The notes: generated from the sequence alone by a model not told the origin. DNA of 64,000 bases from Antedon mediterranea (GCF_964355755.1 NC_092674.1:14143001-14207000); one strand, 5' to 3'. Counted from the first letter of the stretch, positions 34,953 through 45,479 are shown. Numbers and translations: made by a program.

Positions 34953-36005
34953 CCGGGTGTCGCGATACCTAAGATCATGAAAGCTAAGACCCTCTAAGAC
35001 CTAAGAATACAAAACCTAAGACACAAGACCAACTAAATGTATCGTAAAAAGCATTAATAAATGAAACCTACTATGTTTAAAATTGTGTATAGATAAACAA
35101 TAGACACGTTTCGCGCTGGCGAGGTCACCGTCAGTTTGACCTTTTAGTGGGTATACAATGGTAAACAAACAAAGCGAGAGATATGTTAAAGCATGGGAGA
35201 ACCGAGAGATGATCATCTTAAAAAGCAATCGTCAAAACTAGCCTTTTGATGGAATGGCATGGTAAGGATGTTATTTATTTTCTAAACTTATGTTTTATAT
35301 ATTCACTGTAGAATTATTTGGGCATTTGGTTCGGAATCATCGACTTTATTTATGTATTGTCATTTTTGGTTTGACACATATATTACGGTGCATTTAATAC
35401 ATGTTAACTGTTGATTTTATTTACAAATGTTGCGTAAATATATTAATTATTATCTTTCATTCTTCTTCATGCTCCTATTGCATCTTCCATGTATTATGCG
35501 ATGTTCTTCGGCGCTTAAACAGACACCCAAGCCTCCTAAGCCTAGACGAAGTACCGCGCATTAGGCAAGGCCACCGGGCGGGCGGAGAGACACGAGCACA
35601 TCGTGGACGTACCTTTCCTTGAAAAATTTCCAAGATTTTGCGCCACTATCCTTCGGAGCCGACGCAAACCACTCAGCAAGTGTTTGAAAATTCAAAACAG
35701 GAATATTTTTCAGTGATTTTGTGTAGTTAAATTCACGATTTATCCAACATATACAACATTTATGATGCACCTTGCAACAAAAGCACTCGGCAGTGGCCAT
35801 TTCGCTATGCTTTAACACGCACTAGGCGAGAGGTGTTCGGTTTGTTTACAAATCTATACCCACTATTTCTGATTGGTCGCCAGCGCGAAACGTGTCTATT
35901 ATTGTTTTTAAGCTGTCGTATATTTTATAATGTGTAATCTTAGGCCTTGGATCTTAAGTTTCGTGATCTTAGGTCTTAAGGGATCTTAGGTTTCGTGACA
36001 CCCTG
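34953..36005. mobile_element. DNA transposon with long imperfect inverted repeats
   Basis: The termini are ccgggtgtcgcgatacctaa (left) and its near-complement ending in tttcgtgacaccctg (right). Each is followed inwards by several CCTAAG/CTTAGG words, then by a second inverted block: tagacacgtttcgcgctggc at 35101-35120 and its complement at 35880-35899. Further inwards lie 'gtgggtata' and 'gtaaacaaac'. Altogether the inverted arms span roughly 200 bp per side with gaps. The element interrupts an RT reading frame. The RT codons flanking it duplicate only TATT or slightly more, so the target duplication is about 4-6 bp. The superfamily is not assigned: the CAGGGTGTC start is hAT-like, but the duplication is too short for hAT. 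Confidence 0.8.
35613..35800 (-). CDS. Orphan Cys/Trp-rich ORF inside the DNA transposon
   Basis: The minus strand has an ATG in strong context (gcgaaATGG, 35798-35800). It opens 62 codons beginning MATAECFCCKVHHKCCICW, with the later landmarks LNFQTLAEWF and SGAKSWKFFKE. A splice-donor-like GTACGT (35607-35612) directly follows AAAG at 35613. The frame could also simply continue for about 18 more codons to a stop near 35561. The cysteine spacing (C.CC....CC.C) suggests metal binding, but I do not recognise the family. It lies between the element's inverted repeats, so it is either the first exon of a transposase or accessory gene whose remainder was deleted, or captured host sequence. A protein-like texture and intact frame argue against chance, but function is unknown. 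Confidence 0.5.
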
Positions 36006-37140
36006 CAATACCACACGTTGATTTATACCGCTAAAAAAAGTTTAACCACTTTAAAATATTGCTACTAACACCATAATGTGCGCCCAAGGATTATGTGCCA
36101 GATGGAGTCAAACGCACGAGAATGATCAAATGATATAATATCTATACGAGATGCGAGATGCGTGTCGATCGAGGAGTCGTTGTTTCGGCGAGTAAGGTGG
36201 AACATGATTTTCCGGTATTATACCCATGCTGTCTTTTGTAGAGAAGATCAAATTCGTTAAGATGGGCGTTCAAATCCTCTGTTACTAGACTCTCGAGCCG
36301 CTTACATAAAATCGACGTCAGGGCCTCTGGTCTATAATTCTTAAAATCCGTTTTATGTATGGGAACGATGTTGGCCTGTTTCTAGGTGGATGAAGCTTCT
36401 CTTCTCTAGACAAACTAAAATTGTATAGATCAGACAAAATTGGTCACAGGCTGTAAGTATCATATCAATAACGCCATCAGGCCCAGAAGCTTTGTGTGTA
36501 GTCGTTTTAAATATTTTATTTAATATCCGATCAGGATGAATATACAGATCCGTAAGTTTAGGAACATCTAGACATGGCGACGTGATTTCGTTCGTACTAC
36601 CATTTTGATCAGTAAAGTACGATGCAAACAACGAGTTGAATCCCTAAGATTTTATTAGGGTCATTACAAACAGAATCATTTAAAAGACAAGTTGTCTACA
36701 CAGGTTCTCTTTGACTTAATAAAAGACCAAAACTGTTTTAAGTTATCAGATTTGTTCATTAGATTATACAACGATCGGCTATAAGAACATTCAATTGAAT
36801 ATTTTATTTTATTTCGTAGGCTATTCTCTTTATCCCAGTCATATCAGCCTTTCCAGTTTGCTTCTGGTCTTTAGTGATTAATGACCTCAATTGACGTTTC
36901 CCTCCTATATTATTATACGTTTCATGTAACACATTATCAATTCCTTTAACTTTTAAAATTATATTCCTATGATGGGTGTGGACAGTAGACATAATCAATG
37001 ATAAATGACATTTCGCGTATTATCATATTCATTCTCGGTAACAGTGGGTTCAGTTCTGTGGTGGGTCAAATCGCATACAATAAACATTTAATTGGTGGAT
37101 GGTCAAACATTGTAGTTTCATTTTTCCCTGTTCATACCTA

Positions 37141-37860
37141 TATTTTTTTTATTTTTTTTTATTCAGTTGACAACCAACTACGATGAAACCGCCACTAACA
37201 GGTTGAATGTAAACATAATAAACTATAATAATACATTCAAATATGCAACAATAACATAAACAAAAATCGGAACACTATAGAGATTTAACAATTTTACCCT
37301 TAAATACATTTAAACTATCATAAAATAAATCAATATCCAAACAAGTAAAAAGCACACTATTAAATGTGTTAGGTAACCGCTGAAAATACCTGTTTTTTGC
37401 ATTCAACACGACCACAAGGAACGTGAAGCAAACACTTCCTGCGAGTACGAGTTGGTATATTCAACTTAAACAAAGCAACAAGAGGACAATAATAAACAGA
37501 ATTGAAAGAGTTGTACAAAAATACCATATCAAAAACAACTCGATTTTCGAGAGAAATAAGAGTAACATTATAATTAGGACAAGTGCGAGTAAGGAATGTA
37601 ATAAATTTGTTCTGAACATTAGAAATACGCCGAGTTTGTGTACAAGAAATTGAATTAAAAATGACTGAACAGTACAATGATGTTAATTCTCCATCGAAAA
37701 ACAACAATTTAACTTACTATCAATCAAAACTCCCAAATCCCTTTGAAAATTAACATAATCTAATTCCTGATCATTTAACTTATATTTGGTTAAAATAGGC
37801 TTTCGCTGATTATACTATGCCCAAGAAAAACCCGTCGTGTTATTTTAACATTCTTACTAC
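37141..37860 (-). pseudogene. 5'-truncated retrotransposon 3' end inserted in the split RT fragment
   Basis: The minus strand begins with QELDYVNFQRDLGVLIDSKLN near 37770, passes IFNSISCTQTRRISNVQNKF, SLENRVVFDMVFLYNSFNSV and KCLLHVPCGRVECKKQ, and reaches a stop after RLPNTFN.... A 3' UTR then ends in an A-rich tail near 37141-37165. It belongs with the fragments at 2760-3165 and 11020-11754. The same junction between this tail and the neighbouring RT fragment exists at about 59750, so both travelled together in a later segmental duplication. Confidence 0.75.
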
Positions 37861-37983
37861 ATCAAGACGTAACTGAGATTTCACAACACAAGTCCTAAGT
37901 AGCATTTCTGTTACCAATCTCATCTTTGTTGCCTCCAAATAATAACACTAGGTATATTACCCGGGTCGTTATATGTTGGGTTT

Positions 37984-38156
37984 TGTACATAATGTAGGGG
38001 ACACCTCATGAAACGTCACCAAAAACATGCATAATGCAGTAGTCATATGCGTCTTGCCCGGGTCTCTGGTTTCCATGGGCGTGGTCATGTTATCGAGAAC
38101 CATTCATATACACTCACTGGAAGGTGAGAGAGCAAAGCAAACGAATCTAGTTATTA
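37984..38156 (+). mobile_element. Composite fragment: Mutator-like end plus worn Helitron 3' end
   Basis: 37984-38020 (gtacataatgtaggggacac and ctcatgaaacgtcacc) matches the inverted-repeat end of the element at 39166-40005. Further on, 'cgagaaccattcat' and 'gagagagcaaagc' followed by CTAG and T (38147-38151) look like a degenerate Helitron 3' end of the family at 45576-46891. No body is preserved. Confidence 0.5.
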
Positions 38157-38777
38157 TAAATACGCTAACATTTACCTCATGGAAAACATTTAGCTCGTAG
38201 TATCATGAACGTGCGCATATAGCGCATCGTGGTGTTAAGCCGAATCACAAAAATATTAGTGAAACGCGTAATAACATTGCAGTAATTATTATTAATTCAT
38301 AAATTTAATGAAAATATAATCAAACAAAACAATTGTTCTGGAAGTTGTTTAAGGGTTTATTTATTTATTGTTCTACGATTTATTTTTAAACAATGTTAAT
38401 ATATGTTTTGGTATTGGAATATGTCATATTTTCGATGAATTAAATACACTTATTTTAATAGCTACAAGATATATATTCAACTGTAACATTAAAGAAGACC
38501 CACTGTATTTTAATAAATGTAAAGTCAGTGTTAAAAGAAATATTGAAATAGAAACAAATGTTGATTTGAAAATGACAATATGCATACAACCTAAAATTAA
38601 AAAATTAGGAGTATAGTCTACCTTTTAACTACCATGATATGTATAAATGTTTGTTTGTTTGATTGTGTTTTGTTTTGTATCTTGTTGTTGAGAACCATTT
38701 TTTTTGTCTTGTTGCTACAGCTGGTGGCGCATTGTTGTTTTTTTTTTGTAATTGAAATAATTAAAAAAAATATTGCG
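38157..38777. other. Non-coding, nothing recognised
   Basis: AT-rich. An 82-codon open frame at 38368-38616 has unusual, Lys/Ile-rich composition and no recognised similarity. Confidence 0.3.
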
Positions 38778-39000
38778 ACAGCAGTTATTACAAATTGCGA
38801 CAGCAGTTATTACAAAGTACGGCAGCAGTTATTACAAAGTGCGACAGCAGTTATTACAAAGTGCGACAGTAGTTATTACAAAGTACGAGAGCTCGATTAC
38901 TACAAAGTGCAAAGGTTATCACAAAGTGTGACAGTTTTGTCACCATGTGCGTACGACAGGTATTACAAAGTATTATGTGACGATCATTACAAAGTGTGAC
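38778..39000 (+). repeat. 21-bp minisatellite (gcgacagcagttattacaaa)
   Basis: About six close copies (38775-38885) are followed by progressively shorter and diverged units to 39000, all sharing 'ttacaaagt(g/a)'. The open frame across it merely repeats the same words in three registers. Confidence 0.9.
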
Positions 39001-39165
39001 AGTACAAAGGGGGTTTACAGATAGTTATTATATATGCGATATTTCAAGACAGTTTATCAGGAATCGACCCTATTTTTGTTATTTCTTGAGTTAAGTTTCG
39101 GGATCATTAATTTGAAAAATATAGGTCTTGGTGAGATCTTGCTTGGAGGTTTCTAGGTCCCGGTG

Positions 39166-40005
39166 GCGATTTTTTTTTCGTACATAAGTTGGGGACCCCC
39201 TCATGAAACGTCACAAAATAAACATGAATAATTCATCAGTTAAATTTTCTTGCTCAGTGTGCACCCACGCGTATAGCAACAAGAACAACTGCGATACGAT
39301 TCTAGGCCTAGGCGATTCTCCACTGTGTTTGCGGCGTGCGATTTCATAAAAGAATAGCGGCGTTTTGTGTGGATTGTCGAAATAATCTGTCTTTAGTTTT
39401 TGGTTTTTTTTTAATATAATTTATTACTAAAGAATTACGTGTTAAAATTATAGTTTCTATTAATACTATTAGGCCTAATTAGTAGTCTCTAAAGCTCGTA
39501 TCTATTCTAGTAGTCTGTGTGGGTGTGTGTGTTACTGTTAGGTACTCCGAGTAATAAATTAAACAATTACATTACACAAAATTTATTCTCGTGTTCATAT
39601 ACGCGCATTTTTAAAGTTACATTGAGTACATGCATATTGTTTGATAATAAAATAACAGAATTAAAAAATTACAGTACACAAAATTATACACATTCTTTAT
39701 TCTCGTGTGTCTAAACTTTCTTTGGGCTATGACCAATACTACTAATGTGTCTTGCTTAGCTGTCGATTAGTCTCGACACATTTTGCATAGTGGTAGTGTG
39801 TGTATGTGTGAAGACTGCTCAAGAGTGCGCCAAGGCAATCACGTGAATCCTAGGCCTAGGAAGAATCGTATCGCAGTTGTAATAATCACTTGTTGCTATA
39901 CACTTGGATGCACACGGAACAACAAATTTAACTGATGAATTATTCATGTGTATTTTGTGACGTTTCGTGAGGGGTCCCCAACTTATGTACGAAAAAAAAA
40001 ATCGC
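39166..40005. mobile_element. Mutator-like foldback element with 9-bp target duplication
   Basis: The two ends, starting gcgattttttttt at 39166 and ending aaaaaaaaaatcgc at 40005, are inverted repeats for roughly 140 bp (through 'gtacataagttgggga', 'catgaataattcatcagtta', 'gcgatacgattctaggccta'). They are flanked by gtcccggtg (39157-39165) and gtcccgggg (40006-40014), a 9-bp direct repeat with one mismatch. Long inverted repeats with 9-bp duplications are characteristic of Mutator-like elements. There is no transposase, so the copy is non-autonomous. Confidence 0.82.
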
Positions 40006-40306
40006 GTCCCGGGGTTTAAATGACCGCGACTTTTAAACTATCATTGGTTGATCTAACTGCCCAATGTCAAGATTAACCTTGACAAGGTAGCGGTGTTCCG
40101 AGACATGTGATGGTACAACCGTGCAGTTTTCGACAATACAGTAATCCTTGATACAAAGTATGAAATGATATATGACCCGCAATGTGATTTGGTTCATTTA
40201 GGTATGCTATGTACGCCGGTACGCTCTTTAAATTTAAAAATTAAATATTTATTTAATCACACTGAATTATATAGTAACACTTATTATTAATGTTTGTAAC
40301 ACTTAC

Positions 40307-40405
40307 ATTTCTTGGAAGATCCAATTTAGAACCAGCCTTGAGCAAAATAGTGCAAACATCTGTGTGGCCGTTTTGTGCAGCCACATATAAAGGTGACACT
40401 CCATC
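40307..40405 (-). CDS. Ankyrin-repeat exon (33 codons)
   Basis: Minus strand: an ATGTTTCAG acceptor, 99 nt, then a GTAAGT donor (acttac at 40301-40306). The translation begins DGVSPLYVAAQNGHTDVC and ends in a KAGSKLDLPRN segment. It is nearly the same repeat as at 11905-12003. First in transcriptional order of the four exons in the window. The intact frame and conserved splice sites suggest function or very recent duplication. The protein would carry tandem ankyrin repeats each encoded by its own symmetric exon; domains outside the repeats are not in the window. Confidence 0.85.
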
Positions 40406-40966
40406 CTGAAACATTAAAAACATGATGTTATAGTAGTTTTCACTCTAAACAAAGTATTAATATTGTACTGAAATCAATACGATCAATTAAAAATAACGTT
40501 ATGGATTCAAATAATGCTACTTTGTTAAATTAAATAAAGATTATTAACCTCTGGTGTTTACTTTAAGATAATGTATTGTATACGTATACATTTGTCTTGC
40601 TTGTATAATATTATTCATATAAGTACTGTACAAATGTAAACCAAATAAGTGTTTCTTTGCCTTTATCAGGTAGTGCTAACGAGTGAAAATTATGATAAAG
40701 TGGCACTTGAACTGGCAGTTATGACAAAAAATATAATACTAGGATCCAAATTCTGTTCAACTAAATACTTACTATTGGTTTTGTTGTAGAGTTACTGGGC
40801 TGGAATAGTTTTTTTTTATATTTTTATTTTTTTTTAAAGATGTTTTACTAAATCAAATTGATATATCGATTCATATCCTTTTAATGTATCATTTGCATAA
40901 AATAAATAATGTAGCTCGTACAGAACAACACAATACAGAAACAGAAAAGTCACCATTAAAAAAACA

Positions 40967-41194
40967 TCATTCTCTAACATTCAGTGTTCTAAAGGCAGAT
41001 GTTAAAACTATTACGAAACCTATTTGCACGAGGGGTGATGGACCGCTTCCTTGAACTTCAAAAATGGTGCATGCGATAGGTTGGGTCTTGTAAAATCGAA
41101 TGTGTTTTCTTAGTAAAGTATCTAATGATTCAAATTGAGATCTGCTTGAGATCTGCTCTGCTAGTTTGAGTTCAAACGTGTCCTTTTGTGCCAT
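40967..41194 (-). CDS. Coding-like segment present in only one of two paralogous blocks
   Basis: From an ATG in strong context (aaaATGG, 41192-41194) the minus strand is open for 75 codons. The part near 41020-41194 has a protein-like texture (for example MAQKDTFELKLAEQISSRSQ and HIRFYKTQPIACTIFEVQG). The paralogous block at 12550-12730 has unrelated AT-rich sequence at this spot, so this is a local insertion or replacement. No family is recognised. It could be a host exon, a captured fragment or a transposon exon. No clear donor site was found at its end. Confidence 0.35.
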   Translation of the reverse strand: MAQKDTFELKLAEQISSRSQFESLDTLLRKHIRFYKTQPIACTIFEVQGSGPSPLVQIGFVIVLTSAFRTLNVRE

Positions 41195-41689
41195 TTTGAT
41201 ACCCTTACCCTTAATTGGTCGTGCCATTTAATATCACTAGTGATTTATTTACAATCTCATCTTCAGAGTGGGTACCGTATTAATTTCATATTGTAGGTGA
41301 TTTTACGTTATAAAATGTCGTCATTGTTTTCAATTGTTTTCACCTGCTTTGATAGAGACAATACTGTTAATAATTGTTTATTAGTAAACACATAGTGTAC
41401 CCAAAACCAACCCAGTGTATTTGTGCACATACTAGTGTGTAACATTTGTATTTTAGAGCGTTTATTTGACACGAAAAAGCATGTGAACTTCTGAAAACGT
41501 ACATAATCATAATTATAATGTAGTACATATTGAATTTTGACGTAATGATTGTTGTTGTTTTTTTAGACCACAGTAAGTGGTTGGTGTAACTTCACATTAA
41601 TGATATATTGAAACATCATATGTTAATTAGTCACCTTAATATGGTCATTTGCCATATACGATGATTTAAAAATTCAGAGTTTTAATATT

Positions 41690-41980
41690 ATAGTATTACA
41701 GTTGAACCTTCGTGAGTGGTCACCTCCCTTAACGGTCGTAGTTTCAAAAGCACGTTTGTTCTTCATCTAATTAGTGGACCTCCTGTAAAGCAGCCATCTA
41801 ATGTGAGCGGCCTAAGCAAATTTGTTTACAACACATCAGATTGTTTGTATGGTAAATTACCTCCCTTAAGCGGCCACACAAAAAATTGGCTGCAGTCGCG
41901 TGCGCAAATTTTAGCTTAGTATTTACCGACCGACCAACCGACCGACCAAAATAGTGAGCTGTAGAGTTTGCACGCGACTA
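41690..41980. repeat. Second copy of the GTTGAACC/gaccgacc repeat
   Basis: 'acagttgaaccttcgtgagt', 'ttgtatggtaaattacctcc' and 'accgaccgaccaaaatagtg' correspond to 13335-13590 within the large duplication. This copy has an extra 'gtggacctcctgtaaagcag' segment that looks like a second terminus-proximal motif. Confidence 0.45.
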
Positions 41981-42149
41981 AAAATACAATTTTGATACTT
42001 ATATTGTGCTTTATATATTAGCTTCATTTCGAAGCGGTTTTAAAGATATTTCTGTAAAGAACATTTCTGTGTGTTTTTAGATGAGATGAGAAAACTACAC
42101 AGATTTTGATTGACTGAAGAAATGATTTGCACATTTGTAGAATACATTT

Positions 42150-42295
42150 TGCACATTTAACGGCGTTTGCACAAATGTGGTTGTTTGCACATTTGAAGGT
42201 AAAATGTTTGCACAAATGTGGTTGTTTGTACATTTGAAGGTAAAATATTTCCACAAAAGTGGTTGTTTGCACAAATGTGACTTTTTGCATATTTA
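42150..42295. repeat. Roughly 45-bp minisatellite (gcacaaatgtggttgtttgc)
   Basis: Three to four diverged copies of 'tttgcacaaatgtggttg' and 'tttgaaggtaaaat' are seen. They are absent from the paralogous block at 13.7 kb. Confidence 0.8.
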
Positions 42296-42699
42296 ACGGC
42301 TCCACACGGGCACTACACGAGCGAAGCCCTTGATCAATATTAGGACCAATCAAGGTACTTTAAACAGTCCTGGCTTAGTCATCACTCAGATAAATGTAAG
42401 AATAAAATGACACTGCTGTCAATACAGACGTCGTATGCATTGTCTATTAAGACTGATGCAGGCCAAAACAATAATAAAAAATGCTTTATAAATTTAGTTA
42501 CACAAATAAAAATATGAAATCATGAGAAGAAACACTCGGGAATTTACCCTGTGAGAATTATATTCATGGCTAATGCCTCTATGTTAATAATTTGAAGTAA
42601 TCATCGGCTATCGCAAGGCGTAAACACCTACATCGGATGTAGGCATAGGTGTTTACACATGTGTTGGAAAATCAGATATTCTTTAATAGACCGTATAGA

Positions 42700-43755
42700 T
42701 AGATAGATAGATCGTTGTTTTCTTTGTTTTACTAAATAATGGAAATAAGAATTTAGTCGAGTCGACTTTAGATTTGCAAGTAACAGAGAAGCATTTCTGT
42801 TGTCCGTTGTCAGATGGTTATTGGATCTGTGTTGTTGATTTCCCTAATACTTATGTAATTAACCGCTTTAAGTCACCCTGCATAGTGGGTATTAACAATG
42901 TATTAGAACTCTAGTAACTGCCGTTTTCTACTTTCGACTCAATGTATTTAATTTTTTTTATGAATATGAACAGTTTGTCTTAAATGAAAGTTAAATTGAA
43001 TTTGAATTGCGTGTTTATTGTATTAACAATTGTCTGTAATTTTAGTATTAATTTGTTTAATATTTTCTTATGATGGTTAATTTTACAGGAACAACTTGGT
43101 ACTTTTTTTTAAATTCTTTTTTGGAAATTAGTGCAATTAAAGCGTAATTTTAATTAATTAATTAATTAATTTTGAATTAAAATTCAGCAATCGTCATATT
43201 CCATTTGGAATACTACGTCCTGTAAAATGACTAGAATTTACTCATGGTTTCCACATATCATGTTATCGCACCCCATCCTATTACTATTGAAACCGAATTG
43301 AAACATTTTCAAAAAGCTTTTTATGGTGGTCACAAAATGCCAAGGTACATTAAAGAAACGCTCATCGTTAGATCTATGTGTAGTAATGAGAAATATACAA
43401 ACAATGATGTTGTTGTGATGTCGTGGGTGAGTGTCAGGTGAGGCGGCGTTCATTCGAGGGAGGCATTTGTTGGTAACATTTTATAAGAAAATAAATTCCC
43501 TTAGATATGAACAAGTACAATACCGTGTTTGATATTATCAAGAAGTGATAACAGTAAACAATTGTATGAAAATGCCTGGTAAATAAATAGATATAGCAGT
43601 AAATGAATTATTCAACAAGTATAAGTATGTTTGTTTTATAATACAATATTGTGTGTATAAATTTACGTGGCGGGGTGTTTATTAGAGGGTGGAGGTTGGA
43701 TATTCCAATGATGTTTTATTGGGGAGGAGGCGTTCATTCAAAATAAATGCGGTAT
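42700..43755. repeat. Paralogous non-coding block D
   Basis: 42740-43000 ('tttagtcgagtcgactttag') matches 51320-51530. 43080-43755 matches the 9.1-9.77 kb and 25.7-26.35 kb blocks ('cggcgttcattcgaggg', 'tggcggggtgtttattagag'). Confidence 0.75.
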
Positions 43756-43756
43756 T

Positions 43757-44025
43757 AGTTATCAGCTATTAATAATATAACAATTATCGTAGAAGGAGAT
43801 AGGTGTATGCGAAGCATCCTCTTATTATTGTGTGCGGGTAATTCTCCAGATAGACATCCATTAGACAATGTAAACCACGATCGGAATTATCTAACTCAAT
43901 TTAATTAGTAAACAGGGTTACATCAGGTGTTTAAAATCAGTACCGAAAGTACGAACCAACTTTATATATCCTAGAAGTAACACGCGATTTACCGAATTTT
44001 GCCTTTACGTTAATTTATATATAGA
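43757..44025 (-). mobile_element. Helitron fragment (5' end)
   Basis: In minus orientation it starts TCTATATATAAATTAACG at 44025, preceded by A, and carries the first roughly 270 bp of the Helitron family ('gtaccgaaagtacgaacc', 'gaaggagataggtgtatgcg'). The 3' part is missing. Confidence 0.7.
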
Positions 44026-44740
44026 TGAAGTGACCTTTAAAGTTCAGTATATACATATATTTATCGGCTAAATTTTAGCATAGAAAATATAAGAACCGCG
44101 AACGTAAGACGTAGGCCTACCCACGGGCCAAGAGGTATTCTTTTATTATTCAACTATTCTAATGTTTTAACATCGCTAATCGCGCGACCCTTTGAAACTT
44201 GTCGTTCTATATGATGTGCGAGCGTGCGCGATGCTATATTCTAGGCGTTGGAGTAAACAACCCAACGAAAGTGACAGTGGGGAGACGTGTTAATGATCGT
44301 TGCGAATGAACTGCCGTTGCTTACAAAGGGAGCATACCGCCTCTCGTAACTACGCATTTTGGTCCCCGGATGTGTAGCATGGTCCCGGGTGTCTTGAGGC
44401 CAAGTAATAAGATAATAGAGTTACTGTATATTATATGTTTCATACAAAGGGACACCACCAGACAAGTAAATCCTATCCCTAGCAAGTAACTTTGATTCAG
44501 ATGTTGGTCCTTGGAACTTTTATACAGCCCAGATATCCACACGTGAACCGCACTGAAAATGAGTTCGTGAATTAGACGTTTTACTGTAATATTAAATATG
44601 TTTGTTACTAAAACAAGTTTGATCAAATAAATTCTACAATATTAGGGCCTAATAAATCATATTTTTCCTCAGAAATAAGGGGAATGGCGCTTCTGCACAC
44701 GTGCCTGTTTGTGAGTGAGAATCAATAATGCACTATGATT

Positions 44741-45290
44741 AATTTTAAGAGGTTCAGGGAAGTTACCATTTACATACTAACAACTTGCGTACGATTAGTG
44801 AGATAAGATTGGAACCAATCTCAGTACAAATCCTTTTTTTGTAAAACAATTGCCTTTTTTAAACGTCTATAAGATTTATGGTTGAATGAGCTTATTGAAA
44901 ACCGGATTGGTAAGTACTGTATGAATAATTTTATTTTTGGAAAGATACATTTCAACATTTCCTCATTTATGATGATAATTAGTGAACAAGGTAAATAAGC
45001 CTATGCGTTTTTTTTTTAAATTATCTTGGCGAATGTTCGTAAGACACACATTAAAACGTGAGGCAACGTATTTTAGGACAGAATATTGTTTTGTTGATAA
45101 CTATTTTATTATTTGTTTTATAATTATTCTTGTGTCCGAGATGTTTTAGTGGATTTTCATAATTATTAGGTTTGTCTTAATTTCCATCAATCTTATAAAG
45201 AAAGTAATTATATTTAGCTATTTTGATCGGCCTAAACCAGGCAAACTAGGATTTGTATATCTTTCCTAAAATTGAAAATAAACTCTTTTT
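44741..45290. other. Non-coding, nothing recognised
   Basis: AT-rich sequence between the duplicated block and the SINE. Confidence 0.35.
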
Positions 45291-45292
45291 TT

Positions 45293-45479
45293 GTGAGTGA
45301 GTGAGTGGCCGAGCGGTTAAGACAGTGGAACCGTAATTACGTAGCCATAACATCGGCAGGGGTTCGAGGCTCACTCACTCCATGGTTCTGGTGGTAGAAC
45401 GAGTCTTCTCGGATAAGGACTATAAACCGTAGGTCCAGTGTACACATCCAGATCGTGTGCACTTTTTTTTTTTTTTTTT
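45293..45479 (+). mobile_element. tRNA-derived SINE
   Basis: The head carries a Pol III A box (tggccgagcggttaa, 45306-45320) and B box (ggttcgaggct, 45361-45371) at tRNA spacing, with gagtgag/ctcactc acceptor-like arms, most like tRNA-Ser/Leu. The anticodon arm does not pair, so it is not a functional tRNA. The body has 'ggataaggactataaaccg', as in several marine-invertebrate SINEs, and ends in a long T-run (45463-45479). Confidence 0.8.

Larger units (their letters stand above)
34490..37140 (-). pseudogene. Non-LTR retrotransposon fragment split by a DNA element
   Basis: Reading the minus strand from 37140: a decayed endonuclease/linker region, NSLRNKIKYSIECSYSR, NLKQFWSFIKSKRTC, then FNSLFASYFTDQ, THKASGPDGV, KNYRPEALTSILCKRLES and INQRVV up to 36006. 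The frame resumes at 34952 with FQGKYLSWTSVISG, IPQGSCLGPLIFNVYV and QYADDTFFSRC, and fades near 34490. The 1053-bp gap is a DNA transposon. The RT has several other frameshifts and stops. It is a CR1/Jockey-superfamily type. A second genomic copy of its upstream half occurs at 53703-53968 and 59383-59755. Confidence 0.8.
40160..44740. repeat. 4.5-kb segmental duplication, copy 2 (contains ankyrin exon)
   Basis: Counterpart of 11755-16270, with conserved order of landmarks and an offset of about 28.4 kb. Differences include a coding-like insertion near 41020-41200, a minisatellite at 42150-42295 and a Helitron fragment at 43757-44025. Confidence 0.85.

Noticed and set aside
35401-35622. 73-codon plus-strand open frame ending RAGGETRAHRGRTFP
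   Set aside because: Overlaps the minus-strand Cys-rich ORF and donor region; no recognisable content, so the minus-strand reading was preferred.
38634-38999. 121-codon open frame with repeated YYKV
   Set aside because: Translation of the 21-bp minisatellite.
45306-45382. Functional tRNA-Ser/Leu gene
   Set aside because: A and B boxes are present but the anticodon arm cannot pair and a SINE body follows, so it is a tRNA-derived SINE head.
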